Translations under genes and position numbers: made by a program
Shown here: one piece after another, positions 8,457 to 17,294 of the stretch
How the letters are laid out: each line of letters opens with the position of its first letter
Numbering within the stretch: position 1 is the first letter of the stretch
NCBI GenBank assembly: GCA_963981505.1
Contig: CAXCEI010000006.1
Coordinates: 1 to 51,257, forward strand
Reading direction: 5' to 3'
Source of the DNA: OPU3-GD-OMZ sp001901525
Lineage (GTDB): Bacteria > Pseudomonadota > Gammaproteobacteria > Methylococcales > Methylomonadaceae
Length of the DNA: 51,257 bases
Notes under the pieces: generated by a model
Databases searched by the model: none
Seen by the model: the letters and a program-made list of their open reading frames with translations, nothing else
Told to the model about the DNA's origin: nothing

Positions 8457-8558
8457 CCTATTCGTTTAATATTGGGGTTTAATAAACTTTTTTATGGCAT
8501 CATTTAGTTATATTCCATAATCTGTTAATAGGGTTTTATTTTAAGGTAAGGGGAATTT

Positions 8559-9245
8559 ATGAATTCTGCCAAAATATTGGTGGTTGAAGATGAGGAGCCT
8601 ATTCGGCAAATGTTGCTCATAGTGCTAGAGAATGCCGGCTTTGATGTTCAATGTACTCAGGATGTGCGTGAAGCGCGGGAATCTATAGCAGAGTCTATGC
8701 CTGATTTGATCTTGTTAGATTGGATGTTGCCAGATATTTCAGGGGTTGATTGGTGTCGTCAGCTTAAAAGAGATTTATCCTTAAAAGAATTGCCGGTTAT
8801 TTTGTTAACAGCCAGAGGGTCGGAGGAAGACAAGGTGAGGGGGCTTGAAGTCGGTGCTGATGATTACATGACAAAGCCTTTTTCGCCGAGAGAAATGGTG
8901 GCGAGGATTAAGGCTGTACTCAGGCGTACAGGAAAATCATTTACTAAGACTAAAGTTGTGGTGAATGACTTAATATTAGATACGGATCGTTATCAATTGT
9001 CGTACCAAGGCCGTGATGTTCCCGTCAGCCCAACCGAGTTTAAATTAATGCAGTTTTTTATGACCCATCCTGGGAAAGTCTATAACCGAACACAATTGCT
9101 TGATAATGTTTGGGGGCGTACGGCGTATATTGAGGAGCGTACGGTAGATGTGCATATTCGACGCCTTAGAAAGGTGTTGTCCGAGCATGGTTGTGGTGAC
9201 TTAGTAAAGACAGTGCGAGGGTTTGGTTATCGTTTTTCATCGTAG
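8559..9245 (+). CDS. phoB: Phosphate regulon response regulator PhoB
   Basis: The 228-residue OmpR/PhoB-class regulator has a receiver domain with acidic residues at 10-12, the phosphorylated Asp54 (LILLDWMLPD), Thr84 and Lys106. Its C-terminal winged-helix domain (about 130-228) contains PVSPTEFKLMQFF, RTQLLDNVWG and the terminal VRGFGYRFS. The VxxDWMLPxxxG pattern and the phoR gene nine bases downstream identify PhoB. It activates phosphate-scavenging genes under phosphate limitation. I found no clear Pho box upstream and no pst or phoU genes in the window. Confidence 0.93.
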   Translation: MNSAKILVVEDEEPIRQMLLIVLENAGFDVQCTQDVREARESIAESMPDLILLDWMLPDISGVDWCRQLKRDLSLKELPVILLTARGSEEDKVRGLEVGADDYMTKPFSPREMVARIKAVLRRTGKSFTKTKVVVNDLILDTDRYQLSYQGRDVPVSPTEFKLMQFFMTHPGKVYNRTQLLDNVWGRTAYIEERTVDVHIRRLRKVLSEHGCGDLVKTVRGFGYRFSS

Positions 9246-9254
9246 TGTGGTTTT

Positions 9255-10550
9255 ATGAGTTTTTGGGTGTCGGCCATTGTTGAATTGCTCGCTTATTTAT
9301 TAATTGCAGCATTATTTAGTTTAATGTGGGGGCACTTTTTTATTTGGGCCTTTGGGGCATTGTTAATACTTTTATGCCACCAGTTCTGGCAATTGTCAAT
9401 TTTAGTGAAAAGGCTCGATGCCTACAAAATAAAAGGCATGCCGAACTCTAAAGGTGTTTGGTATTGGGTCTATTTTTATTTGGGCAAGGTTCATCAGCGC
9501 CATCGTCAAACCAAAAAGCGGCTTGGAAATTTACTTAACCAGTTTTATAAATCAACGGCCACCTTACCTGATGCCGCTATTGTGCTTAATTTAGATGATG
9601 AGATTGAGTGGTTTAATGATTCGGCCAGAGAGCTTATTGGGTTAAAGAAGAAAAATTTAGGTGCTCATGTTTTAAGTGTTGTCAATCACCCGTTATTAGT
9701 AAATTATTTGAGCACCAGAGATTTAAGTGAAACGGTTGTTATTACCTCGCCGGTTAATAAAGGGATCTTTTTAGAGTTCAGGTTTCTGGTTCATAATAAT
9801 GACCTGCGGTTATTATTAGCTCAAAACGTAACTAAATTAAAGAAAGTTGAAGATGTGCGGCGTGATTTTATAGCGAATGTATCGCATGAGTTGCGAACGC
9901 CTTTAACTGTTATAAAAGGTTATGTGGAAACCCTTCAAGATACCGATGATGGGGCATCAACTTTTCTGACTGACAGTTTTTCTAGAATGGCGCAGCAGAC
10001 CTCGCGAATGGAGGGGTTGGTTGAGGACTTGCTTTTATTAGCACGCCTTGAATGTAAACCTGACGAGGATATTGAATCGCTAGAATTGCTTGACTCTATT
10101 GATGTGTCAGAGGTGCTTGCCCGTTTGTGTCTTTCGGGCGATGGTATTGATACGTTACATTCTCGGCTAAATTTATCGCTTCAGTCAGGGTTGAAGATTC
10201 GGGGTAAAGCCAAAGATCTGGAGAGTGTTTTTACCAACATGATCGTTAATGCGATGAAATACTCCGATGAAGATTCAAAAATTGATATTAGTTGGAAAGT
10301 GGTTTCGAGCGGCGTTAAGTTTGAGGTGCAAGATTATGGCGATGGTATAGCAGAGGAGCATATTCCACGGCTAACAGAACGTTTTTATCGGGTTGACGTG
10401 GGGCGTAGTCGTGAAAAAGGCGGAACAGGCTTGGGGTTGGCTATCGTTAAGCATGTGTTGGCTAATCATGATTCTAAATTAATAATTACCAGTAAAGTAG
10501 GAGAAGGGAGTCGATTCAGTTGTATTTTTCCGCGCTCTCGTTGTTGTTAG
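9255..10550 (+). CDS. phoR: Phosphate regulon sensor histidine kinase PhoR
   Basis: The 431-residue protein has two N-terminal membrane helices (about 8-50), a PAS domain (about 95-195), and a HisKA segment with the phosphorylated His211 in NVSHELRTPLTVIKGYVETL. A HATPase domain follows, with N box NMIVNAMKYS, DYGDGI and GGTGLGLAIVKH. This architecture and length match gammaproteobacterial PhoR, which has no large periplasmic sensor and reads phosphate through PstSCAB-PhoU. It lies nine bases after phoB, so the two are co-transcribed. Phosphotransfer goes to Asp54 of PhoB. Confidence 0.93.
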   Translation: MSFWVSAIVELLAYLLIAALFSLMWGHFFIWAFGALLILLCHQFWQLSILVKRLDAYKIKGMPNSKGVWYWVYFYLGKVHQRHRQTKKRLGNLLNQFYKSTATLPDAAIVLNLDDEIEWFNDSARELIGLKKKNLGAHVLSVVNHPLLVNYLSTRDLSETVVITSPVNKGIFLEFRFLVHNNDLRLLLAQNVTKLKKVEDVRRDFIANVSHELRTPLTVIKGYVETLQDTDDGASTFLTDSFSRMAQQTSRMEGLVEDLLLLARLECKPDEDIESLELLDSIDVSEVLARLCLSGDGIDTLHSRLNLSLQSGLKIRGKAKDLESVFTNMIVNAMKYSDEDSKIDISWKVVSSGVKFEVQDYGDGIAEEHIPRLTERFYRVDVGRSREKGGTGLGLAIVKHVLANHDSKLIITSKVGEGSRFSCIFPRSRCC

Positions 10551-10645
10551 TCGTGTAATAGCCGTTGTGTTATTCGTGCGATCAATATCATATCTATGGC
10601 ATAATTAAGTTTTTTTAATGCTTTTATAAGGTCACGAGGGGACTT

Positions 10646-11368
10646 ATGCCAGTCGATATATTATTAACCGTTATCGCAACGTCAGTTATTCAGTCAATCT
10701 TTGGCGTGGGTGTTTTGTTGTTTGGAACGCCGTTGTTATTGTTATTGGGTTATGATTTCTTAGATGCATTGATTACTCTTTTGCCTATTTCTATTGCAAT
10801 TAATTCATTCCAGATTCTTAAACACTATAGTCATATTGATATTGGTTTTTATAAAAATGTCTTGATTTATACCATTCCATTTGTGGTGTTATTTTTATTT
10901 ATTGTTACGGCTGCCAAAATTAATATTGGCTTATTAGTTGGGTTGTTTTTAATTTTTGTTGCGTTAAAAAGCTATTCAGAAAAAGTTGAGAAAATGATGG
11001 TATCTCTGGTTGGATATGAGAAAACTTATTTGGCCGTCATGGGTATTGTTCATGGTTTAACAAATCTCGGTGGATCGTTATTGACGGCGATTGTGCATGG
11101 GAAGCAATATCAAAAGGATATGACGCGCGTTACGGTGGCAGTTTGTTATGCGACCTTTGCCGTTTTTCAGATTGTAACGTTGTTCTTTTTAGTGGACAGT
11201 TATGAGTTGTCATACAGTAATAATATGGCCTTTTTGCATGTTGGAGTCATTATGTTTTTGTTAACCGAAGAGGTTGTTTATCAGAAGATTGATAATGACA
11301 AGTACAGTAAAATTTTTGCCGCCTTTTTGTTTGCTTCAGGACTTGTGTTAGCTATTAAATCTTTTTAA
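10646..11368 (+). CDS. TSUP (TauE/SafE) family permease
   Basis: The 240-residue protein has seven to eight hydrophobic segments and the TauE/SafE pattern. An N-terminal repeat with FGVGVLLFGTPLLLLLG is followed by a central short loop and a second repeat with GIVHGLTNLGGSLLTAI. TSUP members export or import sulfur-containing or organic anions such as sulfite, sulfoacetate or taurine. The substrate cannot be read from the sequence. GAGGGGA precedes the ATG. It lies 95 bases after phoR and 12 bases before the next gene, which is probably co-transcribed. Confidence 0.8.
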   Translation: MPVDILLTVIATSVIQSIFGVGVLLFGTPLLLLLGYDFLDALITLLPISIAINSFQILKHYSHIDIGFYKNVLIYTIPFVVLFLFIVTAAKINIGLLVGLFLIFVALKSYSEKVEKMMVSLVGYEKTYLAVMGIVHGLTNLGGSLLTAIVHGKQYQKDMTRVTVAVCYATFAVFQIVTLFFLVDSYELSYSNNMAFLHVGVIMFLLTEEVVYQKIDNDKYSKIFAAFLFASGLVLAIKSF

Positions 11369-11380
11369 TAGTGTAAGGCT

Positions 11381-11923
11381 GTGTTTTTTAGTAGTTTTAG
11401 GCTGGCTACGGGCTGTTTTTTATTGTTATTTACGACAGGTGTTAGTGCTTTTAGCTATACCATCTCGGTTTCTGAGCAGGCATTGCAAGATCATTTATCT
11501 GCAATTAAACCGATGGAGAAACGCAGTCATTTATATCGCATTAGTTTAAGTTATCCGCAGGTAGATCTTATTGAGGGGAGTGATCGCATTCACTTCTCAA
11601 TTCAAATTTCGTTGAGTATTTTGGGTGCGATTCAGAGTCAAGGGCTTGTTAAAGTTTCTGGAAAAGTTGAATATAACCCTGAAACGAGCCAGTTCTTTTT
11701 GATTCAGCCAACAGTGGAGGCTATTGAAATAGCGCATATGCCTATCGCCACGGTTGAGAAAATTCAAGCAGTTATTCAAAAGATTGTCGGCAAAGCGTTG
11801 ACTAAAGTGGAGCTTTATCAATTACACGATCGGGATGTTAAGCAAAAAATGCTTAAGGCTGTTTTACAGTCTGTTGTCGTTAGCCAGGATGAGCAGTTAC
11901 TCATCACGCTAAAAGCCTTCTAG
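11381..11923 (+). CDS. Secreted DUF1439-like protein
   Basis: The 180-residue protein has an N-terminal signal peptide with a probable type I cleavage site at VSA-F (about residue 23). A mature domain follows with alternating beta-strand patterns and the motif FSYTISVSEQALQDHLS, resembling the DUF1439/YceB family of periplasmic proteins with a lipid-binding-like fold. Unlike E. coli YceB I see no clear lipobox at the cleavage site. The start is GTG, chosen because it is the only one that keeps the signal peptide; the AAGG before it is only two bases away, so the true start is not certain. Function unknown. Confidence 0.65.
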   Translation: MFFSSFRLATGCFLLLFTTGVSAFSYTISVSEQALQDHLSAIKPMEKRSHLYRISLSYPQVDLIEGSDRIHFSIQISLSILGAIQSQGLVKVSGKVEYNPETSQFFLIQPTVEAIEIAHMPIATVEKIQAVIQKIVGKALTKVELYQLHDRDVKQKMLKAVLQSVVVSQDEQLLITLKAF

Positions 11924-12053
11924 CCGGAAACGTACCTAAAATAATTGCATGGACTGAACCCCATGAATCTGGTGTAAATTATCAGTATTATGGCTTTTTT
12001 GTAGGATCTCTTGAGCTTATTCGTCCCGTGAATGAGAGTAAAAGTCGCCTATC

Positions 12054-13181
12054 TTAATGAACCAAGTTTAATAAAATCCCTGCTGCAACCGCAGAGCCAA
12101 TGACGCCGGCTACATTTGGCCCCATTGCATGCATGAGCAGGTGGTTGTGTGGGTTGTTTTCAAGGCCGACTTTATTTGCCACCCGAGCAGCCATTGGTAC
12201 TGCAGAAACGCCAGCAGCACCAATTAAAGGATTAATGGGTGTTTTGCTGAAAGCATTCATGAGTTTTGCCATCAGTACGCCGGTAGCGGTACCAATGCAA
12301 AAGGCAATCGCGCCTAAGGTCAGAATGCCTAATGTTTCTGGCTGAAGGAAGGATTCGGCATTAAGCTTAGAGCCGACAGCAAGCCCAAGGAAAATAGTAA
12401 CAATATTGATCAGCGCATTTTGGCTGGTATTGCTGAGTCGGTCAACAACACCGCAAGAACTCATTAGGTTACCAAAACAGAACATACCAATGAGCGGTGT
12501 TGCAGAAGGCAGTAATAATGCGGTTAAGAGAATGAGAGCAAGTGGGAAAATGATCTTTTCTGTTTGGCTCACGTGCCGAAGTTGATGCATTTCAATTTTA
12601 CGTTCTTCAGGCGTTGTTAGGGCGCGCATAATAGGAGGCTGGATTAACGGTACCAACGCCATGTAAGAGTAGGCGGCAACCGCAATCGCACCGAGTAGTG
12701 CAGGCGCGAGCTTTGAGGCGACATAAATCGCTGTGGGTCCATCAGCACCGCCGATGATCGCAATGGCGGCAGCATCTTTGAGGGTAAAGTCCAGTCCTGG
12801 AATAGCGTTGAGTGCTAAAGCGCCAAGAAGGGTAGCAAAGATCCCGAATTGTGCGGCGGCGCCAAGGAGTAAGGTCTTAGGGTTAGCTAACATGGGGCCA
12901 AAATCAGTCATAGCGCCTACACCCATAAAAATAAGCAATGGGAAAATACCGGTTTTAATGCCGCCATATAAATAGTAAAGAATGCCACCGGCTTCGGTCA
13001 TTCCGGAGCCAGGGATGTTGCTTAAAATGGCGCCAAAACCAATAGGGAGAAGCAATAGGGGTTCAAAACCTTTTTTAATGGCGAGAAAAATCAGTAAAAA
13101 GCCAACAGCCATCATAATGGCTTGGCCACTTTCTAGATTATATATTCCGGTGCTTTCCCAGAGTAAGGTCAGATTTTCCAT
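12054..13181 (-). CDS. oadB: Oxaloacetate decarboxylase beta subunit, sodium pump
   Basis: The 375-residue integral membrane protein belongs to the OadB/MmdB family. It carries out the decarboxylation of carboxybiotin and couples it to sodium export. Visible landmarks are the hydrophobic N-terminus, GAMTDFGPMLANP, the strongly conserved GGADGPTAIY segment with the Asp implicated in sodium movement, and a glycine-rich C-terminal GPNVAGVIGSA. The length is normal for the family. It is the last gene of oadGAB on the minus strand, 49 bases after oadA. With the other two subunits it converts oxaloacetate to pyruvate and CO2 and builds a sodium gradient. Confidence 0.95.
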   Translation of the reverse strand: MENLTLLWESTGIYNLESGQAIMMAVGFLLIFLAIKKGFEPLLLLPIGFGAILSNIPGSGMTEAGGILYYLYGGIKTGIFPLLIFMGVGAMTDFGPMLANPKTLLLGAAAQFGIFATLLGALALNAIPGLDFTLKDAAAIAIIGGADGPTAIYVASKLAPALLGAIAVAAYSYMALVPLIQPPIMRALTTPEERKIEMHQLRHVSQTEKIIFPLALILLTALLLPSATPLIGMFCFGNLMSSCGVVDRLSNTSQNALINIVTIFLGLAVGSKLNAESFLQPETLGILTLGAIAFCIGTATGVLMAKLMNAFSKTPINPLIGAAGVSAVPMAARVANKVGLENNPHNHLLMHAMGPNVAGVIGSAVAAGILLNLVH

Positions 13182-13230
13182 GGCTATATTTTAAAGATAT
13201 TATTTAGATAAGGATGGTTTAGTTTTATAT

Positions 13231-15015
13231 TTACAGGGTAATAAGGACTTGTCCGACAGCGACCGCATCGCCTTCTTTAACATGGATGGCAGAAACAGTG
13301 CCGCTAAACTTAGTTCGAATTTCTGTTTCCATTTTCATAGCCTCAAGGATTATAGTGATTTCATCTTCTGAGACGGTAGCACCGACAGTCGTATTGATTT
13401 TGAAAATATTGCCGGCCATGGGGGAGGTTATAGTTTCTCCGGAACTGACAGTTGAGGGTATTGTGGGTTCTGCGCCTGCCGCCGCGGGTTGAATATCAAA
13501 ATCGGCATCACCGGGTCCGACAGCGACGTGGTAGTTTTTACCCTCGACAGTAACCGTGTAAGTTTCGATGGGGGGTTGTTCTGAAAAGGCATGGGCCTTT
13601 GCAAAAGCTTCAGGATCGGGTGCTGCCTCAAAAGCACTTGGGTTACCGCGGTTTTGGATAAACTTCCAACCGACTTGATAAAACAGGCCATCAATTAAAG
13701 CGTCTTCTTCAATGTTTTTAGCCAGTGTTACATTCTGAACTTGAGCTTTGTCTTTAACATGTTCAATGAGCTTATTCATTTCCGGTAGAATTTTATCTGC
13801 AGGACGACAAGTAATGGCAGATTCGCCGTTAAGGACGCGCTCTTGTAACGTTTTATTAACGGGGGCTGGGGTGGTGCCATATTCGCCTTTCAGGACTCCA
13901 GCAGACTCTTTTGTGATGGTTTTATAGCGTTCACCGGTGAGGATATTAATGACGGCTTGTGTGCCCACAATTTGTGAGGTGGGCGTGACTAGGGGAATGA
14001 AGCCAAGGTCTTCCCGGACGCGAGGAATTTCTTCCAGAACGGCATCAAATTTATCAGCAGCGCCCTGCTCTTTAAGTTGGCTTTCCATGTTAGTGAGCAT
14101 GCCGCCGGGCACCTGGCTCACTAATATTCGGCCGTCTACACCTTTTAAACTGCCTTCAAATTGCGCATATTTTTTACGAATATCCCTAAAGTAGGCGGCA
14201 ATTTCTTCTAGCAAGGTTAAGTCCAGGCCGGTTTGAGTGGCTTGGTTTTGTAGACTGGTGACAATGGTTTCGGTGGGGCTGTGTCCATAAGTCATACTCA
14301 GCGATGAAATAGCGGTATCTACATTATCAAGACCTGCTTCAATGGCTTTAATATAAGTAGCAACGCTGAGGCCGGTTGTAGCATGGCAATGCATATGGAT
14401 GGGAATATCAACGCTGGCTTTGAGTTTACTCACTAACTCGTAGCCGTCATAGGGCGTTAATAAGCCTGCCATATCTTTAATGCAAATGGAGTGAGCGCCC
14501 ATATCTTCAATTCGTTTGCCTAAACTGACCCATAAATCAATATTGTGGACCGGGCTAACGGTGTATGAAAGTGTTCCTTGTGCATGTTTGTCTGTTTCCA
14601 GTACCGCGTTGACCGCGCGTTCGATATTGCGCATATCATTCATGGCATCGAAAATTCGGAAAACATCAATACCGTTGATGGCGCAGCGCTCAACAAATTT
14701 GTCGACAACATCATCCGCGTAGTGGCGATAGCCGAGAATATTCTGACCTCGGAATAACATTTGTTGCGGGGTGTTGGGCATAGCATCTTTCAGGAGTCGT
14801 AACCGTTCCCAGGGGTCTTCGCCTAAGTAGCGAATACAGGCGTCAAACGTAGCGCCACCCCAGGATTCAATTGACCAGTAGCCAACTTGATCAAGTTTTC
14901 CACAAATGGGCAGCATATCTTCTATTCGTAAGCGTGTTGCCAGAATAGATTGATGAGCATCACGTAAGGCGACCTCGGTTATGCCGATAGGTTGATTTGC
15001 TGTTGCCATACTCAT
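13231..15015 (-). CDS. oadA: Oxaloacetate decarboxylase alpha subunit, biotin-containing
   Basis: The 594-residue protein has an N-terminal HMGL-like carboxyltransferase domain with EVALRDAHQS and a metal-binding HMHCH motif. A conserved carboxylase domain follows (about 320-460), then a proline- and alanine-containing linker, then a biotinyl domain with EAMKMET in which Lys561 carries biotin. It transfers the carboxyl group of oxaloacetate to biotin in the cytoplasm. AAGGA lies just before the first ATG. A second Met two codons on (MSM) could also serve. Homologous subunits occur in pyruvate carboxylase, but the adjacent oadB and oadG fix the assignment. Confidence 0.95.
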   Translation of the reverse strand: MSMATANQPIGITEVALRDAHQSILATRLRIEDMLPICGKLDQVGYWSIESWGGATFDACIRYLGEDPWERLRLLKDAMPNTPQQMLFRGQNILGYRHYADDVVDKFVERCAINGIDVFRIFDAMNDMRNIERAVNAVLETDKHAQGTLSYTVSPVHNIDLWVSLGKRIEDMGAHSICIKDMAGLLTPYDGYELVSKLKASVDIPIHMHCHATTGLSVATYIKAIEAGLDNVDTAISSLSMTYGHSPTETIVTSLQNQATQTGLDLTLLEEIAAYFRDIRKKYAQFEGSLKGVDGRILVSQVPGGMLTNMESQLKEQGAADKFDAVLEEIPRVREDLGFIPLVTPTSQIVGTQAVINILTGERYKTITKESAGVLKGEYGTTPAPVNKTLQERVLNGESAITCRPADKILPEMNKLIEHVKDKAQVQNVTLAKNIEEDALIDGLFYQVGWKFIQNRGNPSAFEAAPDPEAFAKAHAFSEQPPIETYTVTVEGKNYHVAVGPGDADFDIQPAAAGAEPTIPSTVSSGETITSPMAGNIFKINTTVGATVSEDEITIILEAMKMETEIRTKFSGTVSAIHVKEGDAVAVGQVLITL

Positions 15016-15091
15016 TTTCCTTGTTACTGACTTAAATTTGGGTTATGTAAAAGCATTCGGATGCTTTGTTTGGTTTTGCAAATGTTTTAAA

Positions 15092-15316
15092 TTATTTCGT
15101 GCGATAGCGGTTTACAGCAATGGTAATCGCAGCCACAATATTACTATCAATTTCTTGGTTTGTTGTCGTGGGGGCTGTCTCCGCGGGTATTGATTGGAAT
15201 CGTTGTATGCAGAAGGACATGATTGAAATGCTACAAATAAGTAACACCAAAAATAAGAATACAATGCCCATGCCAAGGCCCATTAATTCCAGTCCCAAGG
15301 GGATGTTATTAGTCAT
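15092..15316 (-). CDS. oadG: Oxaloacetate decarboxylase gamma subunit
   Basis: The 74-residue protein has one N-terminal membrane helix (about 10-35, LMGLGMGIVFLFLVLLI) and a short hydrophilic tail ending VAAITIAVNRYRTK. The IAxxxAVxRYR ending is typical of OadG, which anchors the alpha subunit to the membrane and binds zinc. It is the first gene of oadGAB, 76 bases before oadA, and has a strong sigma-70-like promoter. Confidence 0.9.
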   Translation of the reverse strand: MTNNIPLGLELMGLGMGIVFLFLVLLICSISIMSFCIQRFQSIPAETAPTTTNQEIDSNIVAAITIAVNRYRTK

Positions 15317-15355
15317 TGATGTGAGTTTTATTAGTTTAAATTAAAAATATAATAA

Positions 15356-15383
15356 ATTATATCATAGTCCCAATGGGTGTAAA
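15356..15383 (-). promoter_or_regulatory. Sigma-70 promoter of oadGAB
   Basis: On the minus strand TTTACA (15383-15378) is followed after 16 bases by a perfect TATAAT (15361-15356). The oadG start is 40 bases downstream, which leaves a leader of about 33 bases. Confidence 0.75.
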
Positions 15384-15443
15384 TAAACTGCACTACAGGG
15401 TCGATATTGTACAAAAAAATTAACCGATTTTAATAGTTTTAAC

Positions 15444-15477
15444 GGCCATTTTATGGCCCTTAATTGCTATAAAGGGC
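15444..15477. other. Two overlapping inverted repeats upstream of msrB
   Basis: GGCCAT-TTT-ATGGCC (15444-15458) overlaps GCCCTT (15456-15461), which pairs with AAGGGC (15472-15477) across a 10-base loop. They share GCC, so only one hairpin can form at a time in a transcript. The region lies 50-83 bases before the msrB start. Confidence 0.5.
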
Positions 15478-15526
15478 GGCGTTATTTTAGTGTTAATAAG
15501 GTAAAGTAATCAGTAATGAGGGAATT

Positions 15527-15931
15527 ATGTCTAAAAAACAAATGTGTGATGCAGATTGGAAGAACCAGTTAACCCCTGAGCAATACGCCGTTTGTCGTGG
15601 TAAAGGTACCGAGGCGCCTTTTGTAGGTGAATATACGGATTGTCATGATCATGGTATCTATCATTGTGCTTGTTGTGCTCAGCCGCTGTTTGATTCTGTG
15701 ACAAAATTTGATTCAGGTTCCGGGTGGCCGAGTTTTTGGGATGTTTTGAATTCTGAAAATATTTGTCAAATTGAAGATATGAGTCATGGAATGCGGCGAA
15801 TCGAGGTGACCTGTAAACATTGTGATGCGCATCTAGGACATGTTTTTGAAGATGGGCCTTTGCCGACGGGTCTTCGCTATTGCATTAATTCAATTTCACT
15901 ACATCTGGAAAAGGCTGATGAAGAGAACTGA
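15527..15931 (+). CDS. msrB: Peptide-methionine (R)-S-oxide reductase MsrB
   Basis: The 134-residue protein reduces the R form of methionine sulfoxide in proteins. The catalytic Cys119 sits in RYCINSISL. Two CxxC pairs (Cys47/Cys50 and Cys96/Cys99) would bind the structural zinc. FDSGSGWPSFW is the family signature. There is no signal peptide, so it acts in the cytoplasm. The start ATG follows GAGGGA. Its stop overlaps the start of the aminopeptidase gene by 14 bases. Confidence 0.97.
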   Translation: MSKKQMCDADWKNQLTPEQYAVCRGKGTEAPFVGEYTDCHDHGIYHCACCAQPLFDSVTKFDSGSGWPSFWDVLNSENICQIEDMSHGMRRIEVTCKHCDAHLGHVFEDGPLPTGLRYCINSISLHLEKADEEN

Positions 15932-17231
15932 TTTTTATCGTGAACAGGCAGAAGCGTTATTAGCGTTTATTGATGCTTCGCCAAGTCCTTGGCATGCGGT
16001 TGAGACCGTTAAGCAGCAATTGCATGCCCATGGTTTTAGCCCCTTAGATGAAAAGACTGAATGGGACTTGATGGCAAAGGGGCGTTATTATGTTGTGAGA
16101 GGGGGGTCTTCTATTGTTGCGTTTATAGTCGGTCATGAGCCTTTAGTTGAACGCGGGTTTAATATTATTGGTGCGCATACCGATTCGCCGGGTCTGCGTG
16201 TTAAACCCAATGCGAGTTCTATTGACGCTGGGTTATTAAGAGTGGGCGTTGAAGTTTATGGGAGTCCGATTTTGGCAACTTACGCTGACCGGGATTTAAG
16301 TTTAGCCGGTTGTGTAAGTTATAGGGATGAGGACGGGACGATAAATAATAAGACAGTCCTGTTTGAAAAGCCGTTATTGAGGCTGCCAAATTTGGCGATT
16401 CACATGAATAATAAGGTGAATGACGAGGGGTTAAAGTTAGATAAACAAACAGCGTTACCGCTAATATTGGCAACAGTCGAAGATGTGTTGCCAGAATCCT
16501 TGCAGTTTAAAGAATTAATTGCGGCTCAATCAGGGCTATGTGGGTCTGCTATTTTATCTTGGGAGCTTTGCAGTTATGATACGCAGCAGGGAACATTGTG
16601 GGGCCTGAACGATGAGTTTCTAGCAAGTTCTCAATTAGACAATTTAGCGTCTTGCCATGCCGCAGTTGCCGCATTTTTAAATGATGAGGTGATGGCGTCA
16701 TCGGCAACGAAAGTTTGTGCTTTTTTTGATCATGAAGAGATTGGTAGTGAAAGCACCAAAGGGGCCTCCGGGAGTTTTTTACCGGATGTCTTGATGCGCA
16801 TAGGCGAGTCAATGTTAGCCGGTAAAGAAAGTTATTTTAGGGCTTTAAGCCAAAGTTTTATGATGAGTGTGGATATGGCACATGCTTACCAACCCAGTTT
16901 TTCCTGGGCTTATGAGCCGAAACATCGTGTCAGCGTCAATAAGGGACCCGTTATAAAAGTGAATGCTAATCAGCGTTATGCGACGGACAATATTGCTGAA
17001 GCCATGTGTGTCGATTGGTGTCATCAGGCGGGTGTGCCGGTGCAGAAATATTCACATCGAACCAATTTAGGTTGCGGGAGCACGATTGGTCCAATTGTTT
17101 CAGCTAAATTAGGCATACGGTCTGTCGATTTAGGGAATCCCATGTGGGCGATGCACAGCCTGCGAGAGAGTGCGGGGGTGAATGATCACGGCGACATGAT
17201 TAAGCTGATGCGGCAATTCTTCCAGCATTAA
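15918..17231 (+). CDS. apeB: M18 family aminopeptidase
   Basis: The 437-residue zinc exopeptidase starts at an ATG at 15918 with GGAAAAGG just before it. The frame stays open upstream, but that part overlaps msrB and is not expected to be translated. Family motifs are present: ASPSPWHAVE at the N-terminus, GAHTDSPGLRVKP with metal ligands, NDEFLASSQLDNL, FDHEEIGSEST, and the C-terminal LGNPMWAMHSLRE. M18 enzymes remove N-terminal acidic or hydrophobic residues from peptides and form large tetrahedral oligomers in the cytoplasm. It is translationally coupled to msrB. Confidence 0.93.
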   Translation: MKRTDFYREQAEALLAFIDASPSPWHAVETVKQQLHAHGFSPLDEKTEWDLMAKGRYYVVRGGSSIVAFIVGHEPLVERGFNIIGAHTDSPGLRVKPNASSIDAGLLRVGVEVYGSPILATYADRDLSLAGCVSYRDEDGTINNKTVLFEKPLLRLPNLAIHMNNKVNDEGLKLDKQTALPLILATVEDVLPESLQFKELIAAQSGLCGSAILSWELCSYDTQQGTLWGLNDEFLASSQLDNLASCHAAVAAFLNDEVMASSATKVCAFFDHEEIGSESTKGASGSFLPDVLMRIGESMLAGKESYFRALSQSFMMSVDMAHAYQPSFSWAYEPKHRVSVNKGPVIKVNANQRYATDNIAEAMCVDWCHQAGVPVQKYSHRTNLGCGSTIGPIVSAKLGIRSVDLGNPMWAMHSLRESAGVNDHGDMIKLMRQFFQH

Positions 17232-17294
17232 CCGCAGTCTGTCGTTGTTAAAACAGCATTGACGGTTAATGGTGTGTCAGGTTACAGGGGGGCG

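Noticed and set aside
8457..8558. Possible Pho box before phoB (CTGTTAATAGG)
   Set aside because: Only the first half resembles CTGTCATA, and the second repeat does not match.
15840..15917. Extended N-terminus of the M18 aminopeptidase
   Set aside because: The frame stays open into msrB, but the ATG at 15918 has a good ribosome-binding site and gives the family N-terminus.
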